Source: Urechis unicinctus
Taxonomy: Eukaryota; Annelida; Polychaeta; Xenopneusta; Urechidae
Length of the DNA stretch: 64,000 bases
NCBI GenBank assembly: GCA_034190875.2
Contig: CM067344.1
Span: 29,578,533 to 29,642,532, forward strand
Reading direction: 5' to 3'
The stretch's first letter is position 1. Every line of letters starts with the position of its first letter. Position numbers and translations under genes: made by a program. The notes beneath the pieces were generated by a model. The model was not told the DNA's origin. It saw nothing but the letters and a program-made list of their open reading frames with translations, and did no database searches. Positions 1-11,955 of the stretch are shown piece after piece.

Positions 1-128
1 ATGTACGAATAACAGTCAGCATTACAAGTTACCACATGTGTACTTCCTTGGACATAATGATTTGTAAAATAATTTGCATAGCAGAACATAGAGACCGATA
101 GACATACACGAATTTACAAATATGGCGT

Positions 129-158
129 ACACACACACAACACACACACACACAACAC

Positions 159-193
<35 letters not shown>

Positions 194-326
194 AACACAG
201 AGACAAACACAGACACAAACAAACACAGACACACACAACACACACACACACACACAACACACACAGACACACACAAACACACACAAACACAGAGACAAAC
301 ACAGACACAAACAAACACACACACAC

Positions 327-409
<83 letters not shown>
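129..409. repeat. (CA)n microsatellite, imperfect then pure
   Basis: About 280 bp of CA dinucleotides. The first ~200 bp is interrupted (aacac, agacac, aaacac variants). The last ~80 bp is pure. Open frames called across it on both strands (poly-CV, poly-TH) come only from the repeat. It is followed directly by the anchor starting at 421. Confidence 0.97.
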
Positions 410-410
<1 letters not shown>

Positions 411-420
411 ACTAAATGAA

Positions 421-446
421 ATTTAAGTGGCCCGTTAAGCCTGAGG
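421..446 (+). repeat. Post-(CA)n anchor, copy 1
   Basis: A constant ~26-bp block (atttaagtggcccgt... ending gcctgagg) immediately follows the CA tract. The same block follows CA-rich tracts at 2594, 18673 and 20883. Confidence 0.7.
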
Positions 447-1339
447 TGTGTCGGTGCTTATACTTATTAATTTACAATACTCCCAGGTAGGTCCGTTTGC
501 CCGCACGTTATTAAGCAGTCGGTGGGATCTCTGGATAAACCCCTTGTCCATTCCAAGTATTAAGTAGGCTTTTGTTATAAACATAAAATTTTCCACGGAA
601 ATGACCCTTAAGTTTATACCGAGCGCATAGCATAGCACACTTACTAGATATCAATGTAATGCCGAACGCGTTAAGGATGGGGTCTTGACGGAATACTTCA
701 TTGTATTGGCATCATCATTGTTCACTGTTATCACGTAAAACACAATTCGGTGACGTCAGCGTCAGTACATATCTGAACACAAAGGCAACGAAATGTCACA
801 CACAAAACATCTAGGCATCAAGTAGAGAACATCAATTGAACGTTAATGCCATCAGATAACAAGGATATTTTTTCACTACAGTGCAATTGGATGGGTTGAT
901 AAAAGGGTAAGATAACATTTCAAATTACAAAGAAAAAAGCTACACACGTCAATAACAGTACATATAACAAGTCAAACAATATCTACTGAATATTAGATGA
1001 GGAAACCTATGAATATATTAAGGTTAATTCATAAATTTTAAAGGGAGTTAATATATGTGGTAGTGCATTCCTGTCAAATCGTCCAATGAAGCTTAAAACT
1101 TTTCTGAAAAGACGATTGTTTATGCCGGTAATTAAGTGGTATTATACCCAAGCCTACGAATATGCAACATAATGTTTCATCTTACGCAACGCAACTATCA
1201 TTATCATTGAACATACCTTATATTCAGTGCCGCCACATCATATCAGACGAATCGTTGTGAGTAATAGTCTGACTCATAGACATTGTTTCCCCATCTATGA
1301 ATTGTGCACAAGCCAACCCCATCCCCTCCATCCCTCACC

Positions 1340-1565
1340 CTCCGTGTGGATGGAATATCACCCAATGTTACTGTATTGCATCACCGCCCCGTAATGACCT
1401 CAGCCAGAGACAGACTAGGTAGGATAATGCATGATGGCATCTCATCCCACCATGAAATGGGATGCGGTGTACAATTACCTGGCTGTGATATCTTGTTTGC
1501 ATTAGGATAAGACCAAGATGTACGAATGATTGCGGAAGTCAAATTGAAACATCAGGTTTTATCTC
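1340..1565 (+). repeat. Hairpin-bearing module P1 (unit A)
   Basis: Contains catccca at 1443-1449 and its inverted partner tgggatg at 1458-1464. The surrounding sequence (gtggatggaatatcaccc, tgacctcagcc..gagacagac, gatggcatct) is related to 4680-4880 and, in its second half, to 15695-15830. An overlapping 68-codon frame (1304-1510) is kept in unit B, but that follows from high DNA identity, and the paralogous modules do not keep the frame. Confidence 0.6.
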
Positions 1566-2525
1566 CCCTGCGGTTTTCCAGAACACAAAAAGACATCTAT
1601 GTCTTTACGTGGAATCCTAAATGAACATTAAAAGGGAGAGCGTGGTGTGATATTGTGATGATTCTGTGTTTTCTACCCATTGCTCGGCAACTACCCCATG
1701 CTATGGCGGATTTTATACAGAAACGTTGCTGTTTGTTCGATACCCCTAACAGACCTTTAACGATATTCTCAGCCTCTTTGTAAAGCTTGCTCTATGTCCC
1801 TACAAATGATCCCATGCGGTACTTTGTGTAAGTTAATAAAAAAGCATGGTCGCTTATATACTCACCCGTTTACTGTCTGCCAGGATGTTGCAAGCACTTG
1901 ACTAATGATTTAAAAATGCTAATTGATTTCTGTAGCATGTAAGATAGATTTGAGGACAATGTTCTGGAGTCTATGGTGTTCTTACTGTACCACGTAAACA
2001 CTAATCAGTGACGCGGCTGATTAGGCTGTATGTATGACATTTGCACCTGCATGTCAAGTGGGCATGCTACAAGCGCTTAATGCGGTGGGTGGCGATGACA
2101 TCTTACCAATAATCTATGCATGTTCTATTTAACTGGTCTAATATGCCAGTAGTCGTTATCAGTGTGTAGGCTGTCGTGCCGACGGTTAGAATTATTGCTC
2201 GTCCACCATCTTGTAGGGAACAGAGACACCAAAAGGGTGTATTGATGACAATGCTGTTATTCGTGATGAACTACAGGTGCTTCATATGCAACCCGTAGCT
2301 CCTTGTAGATTGTTATCGTACACTCCCTTGATATTCCCGTTAGTTGTAGTTTAATCTCTATAGGCAAATATCAAAGTACCAGCACACTAAGTATAATCAC
2401 AATAAGACTAAGTAAACTGACTGCCTTTACATACGCACGCTTTATCTGAGAACGTCACACATCATACAGCTATACAAGTATTTACAGAAGAATCAGTCAT
2501 CTTTTAATTACCACAGCCCTGATAC

Positions 2526-2588
2526 ATAATATACACACAAGCGCACACACACACAATCACCCCCCCCCCCCACCCCACACACACCTCA
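2526..2588. repeat. CA-rich tract with poly-C core
   Basis: CA repeats interrupted by a run of ~12 C. It is followed by the anchor at 2594-2619. Confidence 0.85.
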
Positions 2589-2593
2589 TTAAA

Positions 2594-2619
2594 ATTTAAT
2601 TGGCTTGTAAAGCCTGAGG
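2594..2619 (+). repeat. Post-(CA)n anchor, copy 2
   Basis: Diverged version of the anchor (atttaattggcttgtaaagc then ctgagg), again directly after a CA-rich tract. Confidence 0.6.
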
Positions 2620-2655
2620 TGTGTCTGAGCTTATGTTTATCACTTTACAATACTC

Positions 2656-2726
2656 TAAGATGTAAGTGTGCGTGTGTGTGTAGATGTTTGTGCGTGTGTG
2701 TGTAGATATTTGTGCGTGTGTGTGTC
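2656..2726. repeat. GT-rich tandem repeat, ~25-bp period
   Basis: Three tandem copies of a ~25-bp unit containing gtgtgtgtagat and tttgtgc. It is complementary in character to the CA tract ~70 bp upstream, so the two could pair as an arm-loop-arm structure. Confidence 0.75.
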
Positions 2727-4039
2727 TACATTTAGCATGAATTATTGTTGTTTCGAGGCTTTATGGTGATAACTCATTTCTAATATTCTTCCTGTTTTGC
2801 CTTCTGCTAGCCTTATGTTTTAAAAACCGCTCAAACTCCCTGCCAAAACCTAACTTATCTGGCGGATTTAACTGAAGCATGAGCTATAATTTCTAACCAC
2901 AAATAATGCAATAAAGCGCTTGGTGTAGATTAAGAGTATCGATTAAAATGCTCGTTAAACTCACTATTACACAAAAAATTTAATTGGAGTCGTTTTGATG
3001 TACAGTTAGGAATGAGAAACGTATGGACAAACTTATGACAGGTTTGCTTATTACACTATATCAATTACTAAGAGTTGTCGAATAGCTCATATTGTTCACT
3101 GTACGTTCGTTTATTGATAATGAAAGCATCGACAAGTAATCAAGCCAAAAACTAACAATCCCATAAGTAAGCAAATGCTTGTGCACATGGTTTCTGGCAG
3201 TAGTTAAATTGGTTGATTTCACTATTATGCCGGGCTACAATATTTGGAGTGATGTTCAATAGATTCTCTATGCATACGAGTTTTAGTGCTACAGGAAATA
3301 ATCGGACAGTTACTTAAGAGCTCATTGCATATTCTGCTGTATAATGTTGGATCACTGATCTGTTAATTAGCACCGTTATGAGTTAAAATTAATCCATGGT
3401 GGCGTTGGGACATCACCAAGGGATACAGATATGACGATGTAATTTTGCCTATTACGCTGTTCTGTGTTATGAGTGTAACTCATCAGTGTGTCAAATGAGT
3501 TGTCAAACGTGTTTAAGTGGTAGTCAAGAAAAGACGATTATCCTTGTTACCATTGTGATCAATTTGTCCATCTATTAACATATAATGGGTGCTAATGTGA
3601 TTAACTTAAATCAGGTACATCGCAAGTGAACTAGTCATAAGAAACGCCCGAGTCTACTGTCTTTAACTCGAGTTGGACTAGTAGAAAGTTTTCTATGTTG
3701 ATTGAGTGTTCATGTGATATTGACTGACGGGAGACGATGTCCGAGACGAGAACCGAGTATTCAACCCTAATATAGATAAACAACATCATTATACTGGCAA
3801 AGATTTGTAACATTTCCGTCGTATGGTTTCTGGATACGTCATGGTGTAGATACGCATAATTAACTAAATGAATTTGCATAAAGCCAAAAAAACCAGCACA
3901 TGAATGCCACAATATATATCTGTATAAATCACTGATACCCCCTTCGAAGTAGTTGGGTTTATACAGTGAATGGTGACAGTTATGAATAAAACACTAACAA
4001 ATAAAGGATTGATGTTGGCAAAAATATGATGCACCTTTA

Positions 4040-4345
4040 TTGACCTTATTAGATGTACCCAGTCTCAGTCACTGAAAAGCGTTTTGTGCACTGACCACAT
4101 TTAAGGGTTTTGTCAGCTTTTGTGTATAAAAAAAACAACTTGACCGTTATCGCCACTTGGTATCAAGATCGGAATTATTCGTTCAAACTTGTTGATTCGA
4201 TTGCAGATATGCTTGTCTATTGCCCGTACAATATGTGTACGTTTTGAATTTGCTTGTATGGAATATTGCAGGTGAAGCGACTGAGGACACTTAGCCATGC
4301 TGCATTTAGAGTAAATAAAAACCAAGATCAAACTCTGATGACTAT
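4040..4345 (-). pseudogene. Decayed C2H2 zinc-finger-like relic (unit A)
   Basis: Minus-strand reading shows zinc-finger-like blocks split over two frames. One frame has KCPQ, then KRTHIV, then DKHICN followed by NKFERI. After a T-run (plus-strand poly-A at 4131-4138) the other frame has ADKTLKCGQCTKRFSVT. The first two starting cysteines are 28 residues apart, which is the usual C2H2 module length, and the RTH and DK(T)xxKC stretches resemble the linker between fingers. Several Cys and His positions are substituted and a frameshift separates the blocks, so it cannot encode a working protein. Equivalent segments exist in B and C. The family call is inference from spacing and motif; chance resemblance remains possible. 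Confidence 0.4.
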
Positions 4346-4679
4346 AAAAAGCCCAATATAAAATAAACTGGATCGGGTGCTGAGAACACAATGAATATAT
4401 AACTATGCATTTGGAAGTTTGTTGAGAGTTATTTCAGCACAGTCTAGTGTAATGTAGTGGACAACTGCTACCAATGCTTAAACGTATCGATGAGTATGCA
4501 ATAATTTGTTATTGTACCAGAGCATTTGTATATGCATACAACAAATCACCAGCACAATTATTAGTGATAAGCATACATTGCATTAAGTAAATCTACAAAA
4601 CGCATGATACCACCATCCAATAGATTTATTCGACGTTGCAGGAATAACATATGTTAGAAATGCCGGCATTTATTGCAGT

Positions 4680-4880
4680 GCAGCCAAGGTCAGCTCGTGG
4701 ATAAAATATCACCCAATGATACTGTGTTGCATCATGAGCCTTTAAATGACCTCAGCCTGAGACAGACAGGATTATCTAACGCAAGATGACATCTAATCCA
4801 GAACCGAAATTGCCTGAATGTGTTATCAAATATACATTAGTATAGCAGCAAGATGTTTGAAGGACAATTTACAGCATCCA
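4680..4880 (+). repeat. Module P2 (unit A)
   Basis: Older relative of P1, sharing the order gtggat..aatatcaccc, ctgt(a/g)ttgcatca, tgacctcagcc and gacatct.atcc. The right hairpin arm is deleted here but present in B (attggatg). Equivalent copies lie at 22558-22760 in B and 44160-44360 in C. Confidence 0.55.
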
Positions 4881-7649
4881 AATTTAGCATCTTTGTTCTG
4901 ATGTAATTTATTGGATACCAAGAATTTGCTTCTCCTCGGATGCTATTATGAAATGGCGTAAATGATGATTTATCATGGTGATGACTGCATATTACAGTTA
5001 TATTCGCAATTTATATCTTTTATAATTGAATCGTTCATAAATTTGCAGTATCTGCCAAATGTATAACAAAGTCATATATGCAGTATATGTGTTTCATAAT
5101 TGCATGACAGGTTCTCAATAACTATTGGTGGGATGGTTTGAGCTTGCCACATGAAGATTCTAGTCGCTGCATTTTGTAATGTGTAATGTGCTTGTCATAG
5201 AACGCTATTTTACAAAGCGCTTACTGATATCCCAATGTAATGGAGCTTCTCAATTGTGGATTTAACATGCAACGAACTGATTGACCGAACTTAATGGGAT
5301 GGTCGTATTTCTTTGCGTGTAAAAAGCGATACTCAACATTCAATACAGTAATTTCGTTTCCTGTGCATTGCGTCTAAAAATACATGAAATCAAAAGGCAA
5401 ATATCATGCTGGAAATGCTATTCCAAAGGAATGGTTGATTGTCAAAAATTTGCTATTAGGTGTATTCACATTTTTCAGCCGTTCGTTATGAAATGCTATT
5501 TTTCAAGTAATTGCATTGCCCTGATTAACATCTAAACATATAATATCCCATGGATTTTAACGCTGTAAATGACTTGACATAATGCAAATGAGTTTTTTCA
5601 AACGCCATATTATGCCGAGGAACATTAGAATGCACCTCACTCATCGGTAAAAGCAGATCATTATTTACAATTATTTCCATCATTGATGCTTCTCTGCTTT
5701 TTAACTTACATACTGTAAACTTTCTTCGCGTTCTGTGAGTTGAGTAGAACTATTGTAGAGATGATGGTTTGGCATAAGGTGTTCATTACAACACTTCTAT
5801 AAGTAACAATTCCATTGGCCATGAGACAGCATCAGCTTCTTGGAATTTATTATCCTGTAGCTGCCATGATGTTGTAACCATTTGTTATTTTCAACATTCT
5901 CATGCATATCGCTTGTTGATTAACCACAAAAGCAAAATACATGTGTCCCTAAAGGCTGGACATAACCAACACATCAATAACTACCAGAAATACTGTGGAA
6001 AATAGCTTGCAAGAAAGACCAAGCACAATGTTTCAGATTATATTTTACATCTACATAATTTATATCTAAATCATCAGCGACGCGGAGGAATATTGTGAGG
6101 TTTGAGATATGATAGTGATACAGTTCATTTGGGCTCCAAGTTACATAGCGCGCAAGTGTGAGTGTAATTGATGTTTAAATGTGTTCCTTTTCATATTTTC
6201 AGACAACCTAATTTCGTCGTGAGCTTTACTGCTTAATATATGAAGAATTGTTCATCAAAATTGCCTTGCAACGACTTACTATATAAAGCTCGATTGGAGT
6301 GTTCAAAGGCAAAATGATTAAAAATGTGCGACCTGCTGTTGGCCAATGGTATCAAGGTAACACGCCACGAAATATAAGGTTGCAATCATCAGTGCCAAAC
6401 TCTATACCACCATGAACATTATCCTAATTACATAACCCCGTATAGCCTATTTTAAGTCTGTTCTATTGTGCTAGAATGTTATGTGCATTGGCTATAAGGC
6501 TGCTCGTATCAGAGTCATTGACATAAAAATCTTACAATAGCATCTGTAGTGTACTTAAGACTCTTTATATAGCCAGTATATGCCAAGCTGCAATATAATC
6601 ACATATGCACTCAGTCGCCTAATACTCTACTTGATATCAACCAACTTAAATGAGCACCGGTTCATATAAAGTCATCAATCCGAAGTGATTTGCTCTGCTT
6701 AAGATGATCAATGCACATCACATGTTTTTCGATAAATCAAAAAACGTACTCACAGCTAGCTGGTTGTAAGTATTTATAGACATTAAATTGGTAATTCGAG
6801 GTGGCAATACGCAGGTCTCTTTAGTTGTTCAATCTTTGCCTTGGGAAGTGTAACCATGTGGCCAAATATGGGTAAAGTATATATTGTCAGTTTTTGTTGA
6901 ACGATCCCAAGGCTTTGTTTGCAATAGAATGAATCAGCGTGATTCCCCTTAAGCATTCGCAATGGTATAGTGTTACGCTATTATCAGCTGCGACTGTGGT
7001 TACATTTGAGATGTACTTAACTTTATTTGAAGCAAGATGTTTATTACGAACCTTCAGTAATGGCAACGTGCAATGCTCAGTTGTTTTCCATAATTACAAG
7101 GTTTGGTGAGTTTTATTGTACGTAGTCCCTTACATCTCATATTCATGGAATTCATGGAATATAACTTTCCATTTATGCAAAACGTTATACCGATAAGAAT
7201 CTAACTGGCAATCAACTACGCACTGACTATATCAATAAACACGGCTAACGCGTAGATATTTGACCCGTGTAAATGTTTCGTTCCAGCAGACAGCTATCCC
7301 TTTTGCCTCTCGTTTAACGACTGCATATCACCTAGTAACTATTCAACGTGGACAACAAACGTCTTTTGTCTTGGCGTCGGATGATATAGCCAATAAATTT
7401 CGTTCATTATGATGACATGAATTGCAATTATGAAGCATGTCTATGCGGTGTTACAAAGTATAGTATGAATGAGATAATTTATCGTTGCTGTGCGATTCAA
7501 ACATTAATGGAATTATTGAACAACCGAATGAGCAGACTAAATGCTCTGTGTGGCAGTTTGGCCGACCGTGGGGGCATCAAATCGTAATTGCATTATTTGC
7601 TCAACTCAGAAAGTACCTCCATTTATGCTGTCTCGTTCTACGTCAGGTC

Positions 7650-7870
7650 AAGTATTACACAACTTTGGATGGTAACCATAGCTTACACTGGTGACATTTA
7701 CGGCAATCTATAACGTTGTCATGGTGGTGTAATGGATATCAGGTTGTACATATTATGACTAATTGCCAATGACAATGTCTCTAGGGAAGGCATAGTTCAA
7801 CTGGTAAAAGCAACGCACGCAGTGGATGGTAGCGAGGTGGAACATTGAATCAGCAATCTGCGGACAAAAC
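7650..7870 (+). repeat. tRNA-like module a1 (unit A)
   Basis: Member of a ~250-bp family with the order: atagcttacat, gacatttacg, tgtaatggatatca, then ggcatagttcaactgg resembling a tRNA D-arm and A box, then gcaacgcac and agcgaggtgg. Related to a5 at 16525-16795 along its whole length. Confidence 0.55.
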
Positions 7871-9689
7871 GACTACCACATAAGTAGGAAGACTCACTTG
7901 TACGCGCAAAGTTAAGAACATAATTGTCAGCGCAAACATCCGTGACTTAATATCAGGGAAGACACCTACCTCAGCCTAGAGAACTCACAAATGTTTCATA
8001 ATGTCGCTAGAAATTGAAAATATATCCAAGTGGATTCCATGCTAACGCGCAAATGAGAGTTCACAATGTTGAGACATATTTGATATGAACCCCATCACCG
8101 CAAATTCGGAGCCATCTCTGAAACCTACATCGTGTTGGTTTACTTTATTAGCATATAGTTCAGCATTACAAGACCAACGAAAGGCATTTGGTATAGTAGT
8201 AAAAATATGGACTAGTGTTAAGATTGACTCATTTGTGTCTATATTAGGAAAACTAAGGTGATAATTCATTGGCGTATATCTATTTTATTAGAAGTAAAAG
8301 TGTAACATTAATAGATAGAACGTTAGATTTACTATGTATAATTAAACGGGGTTTAGCAAGGTGTTAACTACTACCTTCTTGAACCATATAAAAAGTGCTA
8401 CATTCACCGGTTGCCTCTATGGTGGAATACAGAAGAGTGCGGGTCATTCTATACTCTAACTACATTAGGTACACAGAGTGTATCACTTAAAGTGCTAAGC
8501 AAATGAAGTTATTCAACCTTCATTCTCTGCTATCATGGAAGCAGACCCAGAAAGTTAAATTTGTATAGATGTCTGTCATCAAGTGCTACTTCGATCGTCT
8601 CCATAACACGACTATTAATAGATTGTTTATTTATTTGTGAGGGTACAAAGTGACGGATATAATCTAAGTATTGACGCATATCATAATCAAATGGAACCAT
8701 CATTTTGTTATCGTATATTTTCTGTTTACATTAACTATTACCCTGCAGATGTTCCACTGCCCAAGCCCCTGCCCAGGATCTCTATATTCCACGCTAGAAG
8801 CCTTTTATGTACTGATCCGTCAGGTAACTGAAAGGGTACATTCTATACATTTGTGCGATATCGCTTACATTCACATCCATTAGCTACACGCGTATCATGC
8901 AACCAAGATCTAGTTCTGTTAATATCGCTTGCAACGTCATAGAAGAAAAAGGTCGGGCTAGCCAGCTGTGCACGAACGCACCCAGCTGGTAGGGCGGGGA
9001 ATGTATTTGGTGTAGATAGTGAACTGGTAGTCTAATAGTTTTAACGAAATGCTGACATTGATGATATTTGTCGTGATAATCAGCAGCTACTACATTGCCG
9101 TAGCGTCCACTAACTGGTAATGAACTCTCGTGCATAAAGTGTCTAGCCTTACATGTTGGTCCAATGGCAGTTATGCTTAAAGTTGTTTATGATTGAATTT
9201 ACAATGCCGGCAATCGGTAACACATAGCTACGATGGAATATCAATGGGCTTGATTGAATGTCTAACGTTAACGTTAATAATTATATAATGACCGATGAAA
9301 TCATACCAATCACATCATACAACGGTGCTGACTACATGGAACTGTTAACATGGAAACAAAACGCACACAGCAATATTAAGCGCTGTTGCACTGATTTGCA
9401 ATTTACACAGAGTAATGCATACAAGATGATATAAAGTTCATCCCGATGGCAATACATGACACCTACTCTCTAAATGACACCTTACAAAAGCGTCGAGCGG
9501 GCAATTTGCCCCGGTACCTAGGAACGTGGTAGGACGTCACAGATTGATTGACACAAAGAGAGTGAGTATGCAGGTCCAACGACGGTGTTATACAACACTC
9601 AAAACCTATGTATCTCATCTCCGTGGCAAGACACTCATGCTACGAGCAGTAAGACAAATATGTCTAACTTGACCACTAATGATGCGACC

Positions 9690-9900
9690 AATCATGACAT
9701 TTCTCCATCGATGTTATATTGTACCTCCATGATTAGAAAAGGCTGACATCAGCAGGTATTAGCGATTCTGTATTGGCGGACTGGCGACGCTAAAGCCAAT
9801 CTATATTAGTGTCGTTCTAGTGTAATGGATATCACGTGGCGTATTATAGAGGTAAGTGCAAACGAATGTCATCTAGGCAGGAAGAGCTAAATGGTTTGCC
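9690..9900 (+). repeat. tRNA-like module a2 (unit A)
   Basis: Family member with catttctccatcgatg, acctccatgatta, ctgacatcagcaggtatt and gtgtaatggatatcacgtgg. The tRNA-like end (aggaagagctaaatgg) is the most diverged of the five. Confidence 0.45.
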
Positions 9901-10059
9901 TCAGGCGTACCGTGGTGAGGCAACACGTGGTAAGACCAATGCTATGGCCGCTTGTGATTGAAGAACGAGCTGCGAAATGATCATGAAGACAGGATGCAGT
10001 AAGGTGCTCGGCACAGCAAGTATATATAAGTAACCGTTAATGGGATAATAACATACGAG

Positions 10060-10620
10060 GATAAAGCTTGAGGTAGAAGCAGAACAGAGAAAGCTTGAGG
10101 TAGAAGCAGAACAGAGAAAGCTTGAAGTGGAAGCACAACAGAGAAAGCCTGAGGTGGAAGCAGAACAGAGAAAGCTTGACATGGAGATGGCATTGCGCGA
10201 GAAAGAGGATGCTCTAGCACATGCTCTTGAGCTTAAACGGTTGGTATTACAGGCAGTTTACCAAGACCAAGAGTCAATCGCGCAGCTATATCAACATAAG
10301 AGCTTGGCGACCAAAACAATAAAAGTTTGTTTTCCGCCAAGACGAAATAAATAGTTATCTATTGCGGTTTGAAAGATTCGCTAAGCAACAACTTTATGTA
10401 TAAGGGAAAGGGCCTCTCAGTGCGCTCCCAACTGGATCGAATGGGATACATAATTGATAATGTCAGAAACGGACGCTTGTCAATATGATCTTTTGAAGAC
10501 AGCGTTATTCATCTGAAGAATTAAATGATTTGTTTATTAAGGAGCAGTTAATCAATTCTGTTGCACTCTGCTATACATCACCATCTGGTTACTGCCAGTA
10601 CACGTTGAAACGGAACCTCG
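10060..10620 (+). pseudogene. Retrotransposon Gag-like relic (unit A)
   Basis: In order: about five 27-bp repeats encoding a coiled coil of the EAEQRKLEV type, then an A/E/K-rich helix (10190-10260), then in a shifted frame QDEINSYLLRFERFAKQQ (about 10338-10391), then SEELNDLFIKEQLINS (10512-10559). A charged coiled coil followed by DxIDSYLLRFERFA and an E-L-x-D-L-I-x-x-Q block is typical of the N-terminal Gag-like protein of Ty3/gypsy-type retrotransposons in invertebrates (family knowledge; no search was run). No zinc knuckle, protease or reverse transcriptase was seen. Frameshifts and stops show it is dead, and the upstream ~800 bp present in B is deleted here. Confidence 0.6.
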
Positions 10621-11359
10621 AAACCTACCTAATCAGGGAGTTAAGTCACGGCCAGAGCAAGCTTGTTCGAATATACTCGGTCAAGTAGATTCTGGTAGCT
10701 TATGGGTGCTGAGATCCGGTAGAATGTATGCAGCCACAAGCGATTTCATATCAGGTATTCATGACTAAAGCAATGGAAAGGGATTTTGTGGAGCGTGTGA
10801 CAAACGCTCGCTAAACATCTTCTCCGTGTATTTGTTACAGTAATTTCTGTATTGATAACATTTGAGATAAAACACCAACTCTGTTTCTATCCGTGTTCAA
10901 CACGGGGAATCCAACGACAAAACAGTGTTTTGATTATCAACAGTCTGCAACATACTCCAGGCAATTTCTTCTACGTGGATTTGTACGCATCTCTTCCAAC
11001 AAGACAAACAGTAATTTAAATCTACATCTGGGGATGCTCGTGTTATTATAGTAACTCCGTGTAGTGTATCTAGGGAGCGGAATTATGATTGAAGTGTTAG
11101 TTCGCTCCTCTTAAAAACCTGTTTTAAAAGTACATCAAGGTAACGCTTGGGTTCAGTTTGCTACAAAGCTGTATATATCAATGCACAAATTACCTCATTG
11201 CAACGTTACAATGTTGAGTGTTCGGGAACTTACGGCCCATAAATAGTGGCGTGTCCTGGTATCTGTGACCAGCCGAGTCGTATCACACATATTATAGAGG
11301 CCTGTGTTGGCTTGCAAGCCGCTTATATTCGTACGTTATGTCACCAGAACGTTATGACT

Positions 11360-11498
11360 CAATCAACTTTCGCTATGTCTATGTTAACAATGTGACTAAT
11401 TGGAACCAACTTTCCCTATGGCTATGCTAACAATGTGACTAATTGGAATCAACTTTCCCTATGGCTATGCTAGCTGTATGACTAATTGGAAATCATCT
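11360..11498. repeat. 43-bp minisatellite (unit A, ~3 copies)
   Basis: Tandem copies of a 43-bp unit containing tatggctatgctaac and gtgactaattggaatcaact. Confidence 0.85.
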
Positions 11499-11694
11499 TT
11501 TCTTATCCGGATAGCCTAATTTCTCCTGTTATTAAAAATGTGGTAGAGAGACAACAACCAGACCCAACGTGAAGGTCCAACAGATGGTTACTGCATTAAG
11601 TCGTAATGATGCATGACGCATTAAACATGAAAAATGTATGTCGAGTGCAGTAAGATAAATATAACTAGCTTTACTTCTTACATTACGAGATTGG

Positions 11695-11955
11695 TCATCA
11701 CAAGCTTCCACCTGTGTTTAATTGGACCTTCATGATTAGTGACAGCTGACATTAGGGGTATTTTAGACAATGTAGTATTGTGTACAGTGGCATGACATTT
11801 ACGCCATAGCTGACCGTGCCATCGCCGTGTAATGGACATCACAACTAGGTGCCCGCGAGATTGCCATCCATGTAGACCGAGCTCAATTGATTGGAGCAAC
11901 TCACGTACTGGAAAGGAGGATGAACAACGAATGGGCAATCCCGGACACATGGGAA
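11695..11955 (+). repeat. tRNA-like module a3 (unit A)
   Basis: Has catgattag, cagctgacatta, gacatttacgcc and tgtaatggacatcac, then gagctcaattgattggagc at about 11879. The GCTC...GAGC pair can form a tRNA-type D-stem. Followed by aggatgaacaacg at the B-box position. Forms a ~1.56 kb tandem pair with a4. Confidence 0.6.

Larger units (their letters stand above)
3300..8500 (+). repeat. Ancient half-unit H1 (unit A)
   Basis: Recognisably related, in the same order, to 14130-17510 of the same unit. Matched blocks are 3320-3500 with 14135-14310, 3635-3680 with 14500-14545, 6780-6880 with 14760-14910, 7195-7680 with 14960-15400, 7690-7870 with 16600-16800, 8050-8100 with 16990-17025 and 8340-8470 with 17360-17500. 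H1 has several kb that H2 lacks. Confidence 0.65.

Noticed and set aside
22..415. Open frames of 97-127 codons across the first CA tract, both strands
   Set aside because: They encode only alternating Cys-Val or Thr-His from (CA)n; typical microsatellite artefacts.
751..758. tgacgtca (CRE-like) sites at 751, 19004, 42187, 56304 and about 63914
   Set aside because: Eight-base matches; three are simply equivalent positions in the repeat, and no promoter is evident nearby.
1304..1510. 68-codon frame conserved in unit B (19670-19876)
   Set aside because: The DNA itself is near-identical between A and B, so conservation of the frame is expected; related modules P2 and P3 do not keep it.
8962..8989. 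ccagctg...cagctgg inverted pair
   Set aside because: Short arms, present only as part of a conserved repeat block; no role can be supported.
8884..9135. Minus-strand frame shared by A, B and C
   Set aside because: Interrupted by a duplication in B; overlaps the A-box-like block and shows no protein motif.
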